Positions 37,901-49,900 of a DNA stretch of 64,000 bases are shown in pieces. Position 1 is the stretch's first letter. Each line of letters opens with the position of its first letter. The notes beneath the pieces are model-generated. The model saw nothing but the letters and a program-made list of their open reading frames with translations, did not search any database and was not told the origin of the DNA. Made by a program: the position numbers and the translations under genes. Source of the DNA: Vespa crabro (taxonomy: Eukaryota; Arthropoda; Insecta; Hymenoptera; Vespidae); contig NC_060956.1 in the NCBI RefSeq assembly GCF_910589235.1, forward strand, positions 14,688,499-14,752,498. Direction: 5' to 3'.

Positions 37901-40900
37901 TTTCTGGTTCTTCCTCTTCGATAATTTCACATTTGATTATTTTTCTAATCACTTGTTCGTCTTCTTTTTGCTTTTCATCTTTCTCAGGAGGAATCTCTTG
38001 TTCACCGATTCTACTCTCCTTTAATATTTCAACTTTTTGAACAGTTATCTCACCCTTAGAAATCAGAATTTGTTGTTTGTCAGGTGAAATTCGATCAACT
38101 AGTCTTATTCCTTTATCATCCGTTCTTTCAACGGTGGATCCAGTAGGTTCAGACGTTGAGTCAGGTGTACCGTCACGAGTAGCAAAATCTGGAGTCGATT
38201 TTCCAGACAATGTTGTTATATGAGTCGTACGAATTTCTGTCATTCCACCAACGAAAGCTTTGTGAAATTGACTCTCGTAATCTAACGGATAACTTGGAAT
38301 AGATTTTTCCATTTGTCTACCAGCTGATTCCGCATATCCTCCTAATCTGTACTCACCAGACATTTTTCTATCAGCTTCGGAGAGTTCAACTTCTGATGAC
38401 TTTTCGTATTGATATTCGAGTTTATCGTAACTTTCAGGTTCGTCCTCGTGATAGATTTCAACATCGATTATAAATTTACGTGATAGTTTTTTCTTGATAA
38501 TTATTTCTTCGATGATTTCGAGGATAATGTATCTTGGTAAAGAAGTTCTCATGATTATTTCCTCCAGAATGACTTCGGTTATTTTTCGTCCTTTCTTAAT
38601 ATATTCTTCTTCCAGAAATTGTTCAATCTCGGTACGTTTCTCTTCAGAAATCGAAATTTCTTCGTCGATGTGTGGCTCTGAATGAACCGGACTATCTTGA
38701 GTGGATTTGTCCGAAGGGATTGGTTCCGAACTCAAACTTGGGCTCTTTGAATCTCGTACACTCTTATCGTGCTCTTCATCCTTTTCTTTCTTCTTAGCAA
38801 GTCCTTCATCTTCCGGTGTCTTTCTTAATGACTCTTGCAAAATCTCAGCATCCATAATGAAGCCACTTGGAATTTTTCTTCTTACAGTTATCTCTTGGAT
38901 TATCATGATGAGGAAATTTCGAGGAATACCTTTCAGAGAAACGATCTCCTCTAGAATCTTACTAGTGATCTTTTTATTTTTATCAACGTATTCACTAATT
39001 ATATAATTTTCAACCTCTCTCATTTTTTCAGTCGACACCAGTTTTATTCCTGCTGGCATCGATTTTGACTTCTCATCGGATTCCTCGTCGACAAAGTCCA
39101 ATACTGATTCTTTACGAAGATTTCTCCGTTTCAGAATATCTTCTATAATGTCCATCACTGTAAATTCTGGTACCGCATAAGTAAGCACGATTATTTCTAT
39201 CGCAGATATTGTAATCTTTTGTTTTTTGTTTAAGAACTCATCGACGATATACTTTTCAATGTCTGCTACCTTTTCGGCAGTTACTTTAATAATATCGTCT
39301 GCCTCATCTTCGAATTTATCTTGTTTGGGAAGTTGTTTAGCATCTTTAGCTTGACTAGTTCTCTTAGAATAAACTTCTTCAAATTCTTCGTGAATCGATC
39401 CGGTAATACCAATTGTACTTCTTTTTTGTCTATCTTTATACTCAAATTCTTCTTCCTCTTCTTCTTCTTCATCTTCTTCTTCTAATGGTTTTTTCTTTTC
39501 TTCTTCATCGTAAGTCGTTTTTACTCCTTCTTGAAGATTTAACTTGTCTGGTATTTTATCCTCGTACAAACTTGCTGCACGAGAACGAGTCGTTGGTGTT
39601 TTCTCTCCTGGTTCAAATAAACTATGCGATCGTGACCTGTCTTTTGGAACGTTCTCGTCCACATCATCTTTCAATAAATGTGCATCGATTTCGTATTTTT
39701 TCTCACTTCCGGTCGGTGACCTGGTCTTATCTTCTATTTCCGGCGACATTGATTTTCGTAATTTTCCACTTTCTGGAGTTGGAGACCTTTCTCTCCTTTC
39801 GCTCTCTGGAGAAGACTTCACAGTTTCTGATAAAGGTAACTTTTGTTTTTCCTTTTCTGTCATTGGCGATAATGACTTTTCTTTGTCTTTCTCCAAAGAT
39901 GGAGATTTCTCCTTTTCTACTGTTGTCGGTTTCTGCTTATCTACTTCAGATGTAAGAGATTTTTCCTTCTCCGATTCTAAGAATATAAGTTTCTCTGATT
40001 TCTCTGCTTCCGTTAAAAGAGACTTCTGTTTTTCTACTTCTAACACAAGAGATTTTTCTTTCTCTACTTCTGGAGACAGTGATTTTTGTTTTTCTGGCTC
40101 TGCAGCTGGAGATTTTTTCTTCTCTGATACTGGTGAAGGAGATTTTTGTTTTTCTGGTTCAGTTACAGGTGATTTTTCTTTTTCCAGTACGGGTGAAGGC
40201 GATTTTTGTTTTTCTGATTCAACTGATGGTGATTTTTCCTTTTCCAGTACAGGTGAAGGAGATTTTTGTTTTTCTGATTCAATCGACGGTGATTTTTCCT
40301 TTCCTTCTTCAGGTGATGGTGATTTTTGTTTTTCTGGTTCAGCTACAGGTGATTTTTCCTTTTCCGATACGGATGAAGGCGATCTTTGTTTTTCTGATTC
40401 AATTGACGGTGATTTTTCCTTTCCTACTTCAGGTGATGGTGATTTTTCCTTTTCTACTTCAGGTGATGGTGATTTCTGTTTTTCTGACTCTGTTGCAGGT
40501 GATTTTTCCTTTTCCGGTATGGGTGAAGGCGATTTCTGTTTATCTGCTTCTGTAGTTGGAGATTTCTCCTTTTCTAATACTGGTGAAGGAGATTTTTGTT
40601 TTTCTGGTTCAACTAAAGGTGATTTTTGCTTTTCCGATACTGGTGAAGGCGATTTCTGTTTATCTACTTCTGCAGCTGGAGATTTTTCCTTCTCTGATAC
40701 TGGTGAAGGAGATTTTTGTTTTTCTGCTTCAGCTACAGGTAATTTTTCCTTTTCTGATACTGGTGAAGGAGATTTTTGTTTTTCCGGTTCAGCTACAGGT
40801 GATTTTTCCTTTTCCGGTACGGGTGACGGCGATTTCTGTTTATCTGCTTCTACTGCTGGAGATTTTTCCTTTTCTGATACTGGTGAAGGAGATTTTTGTT

Positions 40901-43900
40901 TTTCTGGTTCAGATACAGGTGATTTTTCCTTTTCCGATACGGGTGAAGGCGATTTCTGTTTATCTACTTCTGCAGCTGGAGATTTTTCCTTCTCTAATAC
41001 TGGTGAAGGAGATTTTTGTTTTTCTGGTTCAGCTACAGGTGATTTTTCCTTTTCCGATACGGGTGAAGGCGATTTCTGTTTATCTGCTTCTGCAGCTGGA
41101 GATTTTTCCTTTTCTGATACTGGTGAAGGAGATTTTTGTTTTTCTGGTTCAGATACAGGTGATTTTTCCTTTTCCGATACGGGTGAAGGCGATTTCTGTT
41201 TATCTACTTCTGCAGCTGGAGATTTTTCCTTCTCTAATACTGGTGAAGGAGATTTTTGTTTTTCTGGTTCAGCTACAGGTGATTTTTCCTTTTCCGATAC
41301 GGGTGAAGGCGATTTCTGTTTATCTGCTTCTGCAGCTGGAGATTTTTCCTTTTCTGATACTGGTGAAGGAGATTTTTGTTTTTCTGGTTCAGATACAGGT
41401 GATTTTTCCTTTTCCGATACGGGTGAAGGCGATTTCTGTTTATCTACTTCTGCAGCTGGAGATTTTTCCTTTTCTAATACTGGTGAAGGAGATTTTTGTT
41501 TTTCTGGTTCAGCTACAGGTGATTTTTCCTTTTCTGATACTGGTGAAGGAGATTTTTGTTTTTCCGGTTCAGCTACAGGTGATTTTTCCTTTTCCGGTAC
41601 AGGTGCAGGCGATTTCTGTTTGTCTGCTTTTGCAGCAGGAGATTTTTCCTTTTCTGATTCTGGTGAAGGAGTTTTTTGTTTTTCTGGTTCAGATACAGGT
41701 GATTTTTCCTTTTCCGATACGGGTGAAGGCGATTTCTGTTTATCTGCTTCTGCAGCTGGAGATTTCTCCTTTTCTGATACTGGTGAAGGAGATTTTTGTT
41801 TTTCTGGTTCTGCTACAGGTGATTTTTCCTTTTCCGATACGGGTGAAGGCGATTTCTGTTTATCTACTTCTGCAGCTGGAGATTTTTCCTTCTCTGATAC
41901 TGGTGAAGGAGATTTTTGTTTTTCTGCTTCAGCTACAGGTAATTTTTCCTTTTCTGATACTGGTGAAGGAGATTTTTGTTTTTCTGGTTCAGCTACAGGT
42001 GATTTTTCCTTTTCCGGTACGGGTGAAGGCGATTTCTGTTTATCTGCTTCTGCAGCTGGAGATTTCTCCTTTTCTAATACTGGTGAAGGAGATTTTTGTT
42101 TTTCTGGTTCAACTACAGGTGATTTTTGCTTTTCCGGTACGGGTGAAGGCGATTTCTGTTTATCTGCTTCTGCAGCTGGAGATTTCTCCTTTTCTAATAC
42201 TGGTGAAGGAGATTTTTGTTTTTCTGGTTCAACTACAGGTGATTTTTGCATTTCCGATACGGGTGAAGGCGATTTCTGTTTATCTACTTCTGCAGCTGGA
42301 GATTTTTCCTTCTCTGATACTGGTGAAGGAGATTTTTGTTTTTCTGGTTCAACTATAGGTGATTTTTCCTTTTCCGGTACGGGCGAAGGCGATTTCTGTT
42401 TATCTACTTCTGCAGCTGGAGATTTTTCCTTCTCTGATACTGGTGAAGGAGATTTTTGTTTTTCTGGTTCAGCTACAGGTGATTTTTCCTTTTCCGATAC
42501 GGGTGAAGGCGATTTCTGTTTATCTACTTCTGCAGCTGGAGGTTTTTCCTTCTCTGATACTGGTGAAGGAGATTTTTGTTTTTCTGGTTCAGCTATAGGT
42601 GATTTTTCCTTTTCCGATACGGGTGAAGGCGATTTCTGTTTATCTACTTCTGCAGCTGGAGATTTTTCCTTCTCTAATACTGGTGAAGGAGATTTTTGTT
42701 TTTCTGGTTCAGCTACAGGTGATTTTTCCTTTTCCGATACGGGTGAAGGCGATTTCTGTTTATCTACTTCTGCAGCTGGAGGTTTTTCCTTCTCTGATAC
42801 TGGTGAAGGAGATTTTTGTTTTTCTGGTTCAGCTATAGGTGATTTTTCCTTTTCCGATAAGGGTGAAGGCGATTTCTGTTTATCTACTTCTGCAGCTGGA
42901 GATTTTTCCTTCTCTAATACTGGTGAAGGAGATTTTTGTTTTTCTGGTTCTGCTACAGGTGATTTTTCCTTTTCAGATACGGGTGAAGGCGATTTCTGTT
43001 TATCTGCTTCTGCAGCTGGAGATTTCTCCTTTTCTGATACTGGTGAAGGAGATTTTTGTTTTTGTGCCTCTGATGTAGGAGATTTTTCTTCTTGTTCTTC
43101 AGGAGTAGAAGGCTTTGTTTTTTTATCTTCTATCATAAGGGATTTGTCTTCTTCAGGTGATAGCGATTTTTGCTTTTCTGATGGAATAGATGTTTCCTTT
43201 TTCACAATAGGCGAAATAGATTTTTCTTTTTCTTTTTCAGGTGACGATGACTTCTCCTTTTCAACTTCTGTTACTGGAGATTTTTCCTTCTCTATCTCTG
43301 GCGAAAGTGATTCTTCTTTTTCTTTTTCTGGTGAAAGAGACTTCTGTTTTTCTGTTTTTAATCTTGGAGCTTTTTCTTTTTCTATTACTGGTGATGGAGA
43401 TTTTTCTTTTCCAGTTTCTGGAAGAGGAGTTTTGTCTTTTTCTAATTCTGGAGAAAGTGATTTTTCTTTTTCTAAATCCGGGGAAAGTGATTTTTCCTTT
43501 ACTAATTCTGGTGTAGGAGATTTTTGCCTCTCTCCCTCTAAAGCAGGAGATTTTTTCTTCTCTATTTGTGGTGAAATTGATTTGTCTTTTTGTATTTCTA
43601 CTGGTGAAGATATTTCTTTTTCTGCCTCTGGTGTAGGAGATTTTTGCTTCTCTGTTAATGTCATTGGTGATTTTTCTTTTTCAGTTTCTTTCTCTGGTAA
43701 AGGCGCTTTATCTTTTTGTAGTTCTGGCGTCAAAGACTTCTCTTTTTCCATCTCTAGTAGTGGAGATTTTTCTTTTTCTTTTTCTGGGGAAAGTGATTTT
43801 TCTTTTGGAGCTTCTGGTATAAGAGATTTCTGTTCTTCCGTTTCTAACGCAAGAGACTTCTCCTTCTCTGCATCTGGTGAAGCAGATTTTTCTTTTTGTA

Positions 43901-46900
43901 TTTCTGGCGTAGGAGACTTTTGTTCCTCCATCTCTGTTACTGGAGATTTTTCTTTTTCTGATTCTAACGAAAGAGATTTTTCTTTTTGTATTTCCGGGGA
44001 CGGTGATTTTTCTTTTTGTATTTCAGGTGATGGCGATTTTTCCTTTTCTGCTTCTAACGAAGGAGATTTTTCTTTTTGTATTTCCGGGGACGGTGATTTT
44101 TCTTTTTGTATTTCAGGTGATGGCGATTTTTCTTTCTGTATTTCAGGTGATGGCGATTTTCCTTTTTCTGCTTCTAACGAAGGCAATTTTTCTTTTTGTA
44201 TTTCCGGCGTCGGCGATTTTTCTTTCTGTATTTCAGGCGATGCCGATTTTTCCTTTTCTGCTTCTAACGAAGGAGACTTTTCTTTTTGTATTTCCGGTGT
44301 CGGCGATTTTTCTTTTTGTATTTCCGGTAATGGCGATTTTTCTTTCGGTATATCAGGTGATGGTGATTTTTCCTTTTCTGCTTCTAACGAAGGAGATTTT
44401 TCTTTTTGTAATTCCGGTGTCGGCGATTTTTCTTTCGGTATATCAGGTGATGACGATTTTTCCTTTTCTGCTTCTAATGAAGGTGATTTTTCTTTTTGCA
44501 CTTCAGATGTCGGCGATTTTTCTTTTTGTATTTCAGGTGATGGCGATTTTCCTTTTTCTGCTTCTAACGGAGGCGATTTTTCTTTTTGTACTTCAGGTGT
44601 CGGCGATTTTTCTTTTCGTATTTCAGGTGATGGCGATTTTTCCTTTTCTGCTTCTAATGAAGGTGACTTTTCTTTTTGTATTTCCGGTGACGGCGATTTC
44701 TCTTTTTGTATTTCAGGCGATGGTGATTTTTCCTTTTCTGCTTCTAATGAAGCAGACTTTTCTTTTTGTATTTCCGGTGACGGCGATTTTTCTTTCGGTA
44801 TATCAGGTGATGGCGATTTTTCTTTCGGTATATCAGGTGATGGCGATTTTTCTTTTTCTGCTTCTAACGAAGGAGACTTTTCTTTTTGTATTTCCGGTGA
44901 TGGCGATTTTTCTTTTGGTATATCAGGTGATGGCGATTTTTCTTTCGGTATATCAGGTGATGGCGATTTTTCCTTTTCTGCTTCTAACGAAGGAGACTTT
45001 TCTTTTTGTATTTCCGGTGAAAGCGATTTTTCTTTCTTTATATCAGGTGATGGTGATTTTTCCTTTTCTGCTTCTAACGAAGGAGACTTTTCTTTTTGTA
45101 ATTCCGGTGTCGGCGATTTTTCTTTTTGTGTTTCCGGTAATGGCGATTTTTCTTTCGGTATATCAGGTGATGGTGATTTTTCCTTTTCTGCTTCTAACGA
45201 AGGAGATTTTTCTTTTTGTAATTCCGGTGTCGGCGATTTTTCTTTCGGTATATCAGATGATGACGATTTTTCCTTTTCTGCTTCTAATGAAGGTGATTTT
45301 TCTTTTTGCACTCCAGGTGTCGGCGATTTTTCTTTTTGTATTTCAGGTGATGGCGATTTTCCTTTTTCTGTTTCTAACGGAGGCGATTTTTCTTTTTGTA
45401 CTTCAGGTGTCGGCGATTTTTCTTTTCGTATTTCAGGTGATGGCGATTTTTCCTTTTCTGCTTCTAATGAAGGTGACTTTTCTTTTTGTATTTCCGGTGA
45501 TGGCGATTTCTCTTTTTGTATTTCAGGCGATGGTGATTTTTCCTTTTCTGCTTCTAACGAAGGTGATTTTTCTTTTTGTGTTTCAGGCGATTGTGATTTT
45601 TCCTTTTCTGCTTCTAACGAAGGAGACTTTTCTTTTTGTTTTTCAGGTAATGGTGATTTTTCCTTTTCTGCTTCTAATGAAGGTGACTTTTCTTTTTGTA
45701 TTTCCGGTGACTGCGATTTCTCTTTTTGTATTTCAGGCGATGGTGATTTTTCCTTTTCTGCTTCTAACGAAGATAATTTTTCTTTTTGTATTTCAGGTGA
45801 TGGTGATTTCTCCTTTTGTTCTTCTGGTGTAGGAGATTTTGATTCATCTATTTCATGTAAAGGTAATTTTTCTGTCTTCGTTTCCGGCGGAGGTGATTTT
45901 TGTTTTTCTACTTCTAACGAAACAGACTTTTCTTTTTCTACTTCTGTCGAAATTGATTTCTGTTTTTCCGTTTCAAGAGATAGTGATTGTAATGGTTTTT
46001 CTATTTCCGGAGAAAGTGACTTTTCTTTTAAAACTTCCGGAGAAGGAGATTTTTCTTTCTTTTCAGTCTCTGGGGTTGGTGATTTCGGCAGTTTTTCAGA
46101 CTTTGGTAAAAGTGATTTTTGTTTATCTACTTCGATTGAAAGTGATTTTTCCAGTCTTTCTACTTCCAGTGAAACAGATGTTTGTTTCTCTGTTTCTAGC
46201 GGTAATACCTTTTCTATTTTTTCTATTTCCGGCGAAGCAGACTTTCTTGATTTTTCAACTTCTGGCAATTTTTCTTGTTTGATAGTTTCTGAAGAAGGTG
46301 ACTTTTGTTTATCCTTTTCCAGTAAAGGTTCTTTTTCTAATTTATCAATGACTTCTTTAGCAGATACTTCGCTGACGATACTAGCCGACCTAGATTTATC
46401 ATCGATTTTAACCTCCGCAACACTCGGTGTCCTTGAACGATCTTCTGGTAGTTTGGCATCGACTATTATCGCCCCTTCGATATCTTTCTTAGGACTATGA
46501 AATTCTTCAGATTTGACAGGCGATTTCAAATCCTCCTTTTCTTTCGTACGATCTAGCTTTTCGATCGTAGTGCTAGGAGAGGTTGATTCAACACTTTCCT
46601 TGCTAAGACTCTTATCTTCAGTGAGACTAGGTGAACGAGACGCGTCGATTGCGTCCTCATAATGTTCTCGTTCACTACTTTTGTCGTCCAGTTTTTTATC
46701 ATCAGATTTATCACTACTAATACTTGAAGATTTACTTCTATCGATTTCGATCTTTTCGGAAACATCAATAGATTTTTCTAAATCCACCATAGGCTTTTGA
46801 TCATCAGCAAAGCTCGTTACGCTAAGAGATCTCGATTTATCTTCTACTTTCTGTTCCTTTTCCACGATTTGTGATGTTTCCAAAGTAATATCAATTGATT

Positions 46901-49900
46901 CTCTTTTACTGATCGATTCCTTTCGTACTCCAACGTCTTTTAATTCCTCAAGGTCAGGTTTTTCACTAGAAATGCTAGGAGATTTTGACTTCTCCGATGG
47001 TTCTTTGATTTCACTGGTAATACTTATGACACTGCCAGAACGATCTTCACGGATTGGTCGTTCAATAATCACATCTTTAAGATCCACTTTATCATCACTG
47101 ATACTTGACGATTTCGATTTATCAAAGACTTCTTCGACATCTTTAAGATCCAATTTTTCTCCAGCGATACTTGGAGATATACTTGGTGATTTACTTCTAT
47201 CGGATTCTTTGGTTTCAATAGATTTTTCTATGACGTCACTGATCTCAGATTTTTCTCCAACAATACTAGACGATTTCGAACGGTCTTCGATACTTGGAGA
47301 TTTCTTATCCAACGATTTATCACTGATGACACTGGGTGATTTAGCTCTTTCTATCGATTCCTCTACCTTCGATTCGATCGTGATTCCTGTTAAACTTATT
47401 TTTTCATCAATAATACTCGGGGATTTTGATTTACTATCAGCGAAACTTACGGGGCTAAGTGATTTTTCTTTTTCGGCAAGTTTCTCTGTTATTTCTTTAG
47501 TGTCCAATTTTTCGTCCGAAATGCTAGATGATTTTTGCAACTCGCTTAATGCTTTCTCTTCAGATTTTTCGCTGGTTATGCTAGCTGATTTACTTCTTTT
47601 GATGTCATCTTCTAATTTTTCAGTTATGCTTGGTGATTTCGATAAATCGATCGTTCCTTTGTCTTCGATTGTACTTTCGACGCTAGGTGATCTTGATTTA
47701 TCGATAACCTTGACGTCTTTTTTCTCTTCCATAGTCACCGAAGATACTTCACTCGATTTCTTTTCTTCGGTGATCAAAGATTTCTCCAAACTTTCAGAAA
47801 CTTCTTTATCGACGATGCTAGGTGATCTTGATTTCTCGATTTCTTTTTCCAATTCCATTTTATCACTAGCAATGCTCGGTGATTTCGAACGATCTTCGGA
47901 TTTCTTTTCGTCCGAGACTTGACTGCTTATACTAGGTGATTTCGATCGATCGATCAAGTCTTCCACTTTTTGTGAAATGGTTGTCACGCTAGGTGATCTT
48001 GATTTATCGACTATTATTTCTTCACCAGGAGGAGAGATTTCTTTTTTAACGTCAATCTTCTCCATTTCACTGATTAATTCTTTCGCATCTTTCATTTTAT
48101 CGCTAGAAACATCGACGGATGCTGGTGCTGCTGCTTTTAATTCGGGAATCGATTCTTTAACAATCTTTTCTTCAGGTTTTTCTTCAGGCATACTCGGTGA
48201 TTTAGCACGATCTAATTTAACTTCCTTGATTTTTTTCGTATCCTGAATCTCACTAACAACACTTGCTGATCTAGATCTGTCAACAGTTAATTCTTTTTCA
48301 ATGCTGGCTGACTTTAACTTATCACGTTCGATTTCTTCCGCCTTATCGCTAACAATGCTCGGTGATCTCGATTTATCGTCCTCAACCTTCACAGATTTTT
48401 CATCGGAAATACTTGCAGATTTCTCTTCAGTCGTAATACTTGGTGATCTCGATTTATCGATCGATTCTTTTTCATCGATCTTTTCCGAAGGAGATATACT
48501 TCGTGATTTGGATTCCTCCTTCAATTTATCCTCGGAAATACTCGGCGATTTTGGTTTCTCAAGCAATTTTGCTTCCTTTTCAATTTTTTCTAATTCATCT
48601 TTTTTACCCGCTTCTTTTTCTTCTATAACTTTGTCACTAATACTGAGAGATCTTGGTTTCTCGACCTGATCTATTTTTTCTAGATCGACTTTTGCTTCGA
48701 TTTTTGTTATATCCAATTGTTTTCCTGGTTCTTCTCTAACAACGCTCGGTGATCTCGATTTTTCAGGAACTATCGTCTCTTCCTTTTCTAATTTTTCACT
48801 GACAATTTTTTCGAGTTGTTCCTTTTCAGAAGGTTTCTCGATACTAGGCGATCTAGATTTATCAGTTATATCTTTTACGTCAGATTTGTCGATCTTATAT
48901 TTCTCCTCGTCTAGTTTTAAAGATTTTTCTTTATCTAGAATACTTTCGTCAATCTCTTTTGCACTTATAACGGCAGTAATAGGTTTTTCTTCTTCAGGCG
49001 ATTTTTTAACAGTCTTCTCATCAGCAAGGCCTTCTATGCTAGGACTCGGTGACTTTGATTTGTCGACTTTATCAACAGTTTGTACGATTTCCTTTGGTTT
49101 TTCTTCCTTCAAAATTTCAGTCTCTTTCGTTTCTTTCATCGAAATATCTACAGGAACTTTTTTCTCGGTAGGCGATTTTGCAAATATCGTTTCGGTCGGT
49201 GAAACGTCTTCTGAACGACTAATTTCCGGAGATTTGGAAATTATAGCTTCGAGTATCTTTTCGTGTTTTTCTTCGATCGGTGTCGAAGTGGGAGTCTTTA
49301 TTTTAGAGATTTCTTCTTTGGATAAGTCTAGAAGTGAGGGTATCTTGCCAACTTCCTTTTCTGGACTACTTGCTTTACTAACAGCTTCCTCTTTTGGAGG
49401 TACTGCTTTACTGATCTTTTCGATCTCATCTTTGACCGAAGATATGATTTCTTCTTTTTTGTCAAGCTCTTTAACCTTTTCAACTTCAGTGCTAGGTAAA
49501 ACACTTTCAATATCCTTTACTTTACTGTCTAGTTTCTCTAAACTGTCTTCCAAATCTTGTGAACCACGTGTATCGAGTGGAGACTTTTCCAAACTATCTT
49601 CAGGAGTGATCTTTTCGGTATCTTTAATTTCGGTTGCTGATTTTTCCGAAATACTATCTTTTTCAGAAATACTAATTTCTGATTGAATCGAATCTTTGTC
49701 CAAAAGCAAAGAATCTTTGTCAGGTGTCGTTTTGATCGATACTTCCTTCAAGGAATCATCAGGTGTGACGGGTTTAGCGTAAATAATTGTTCCTGTTGGA
49801 CAGATGTCCATTTCTTGTCCGCCATCTTCGCTACTTGCTGTTACTAACATTCGATGAACAACTCCACTATCTTCTGCAACTTTTGATGGTTCCACTTTTT

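Noticed and set aside
39544..46500. Plus-strand 2,318-codon frame and several 79-609-codon frames in the same area
   Set aside because: Shadows of the futsch KSP repeats: their periodicity and composition mirror the minus-strand codons exactly, and no plus-strand gene signals are present.
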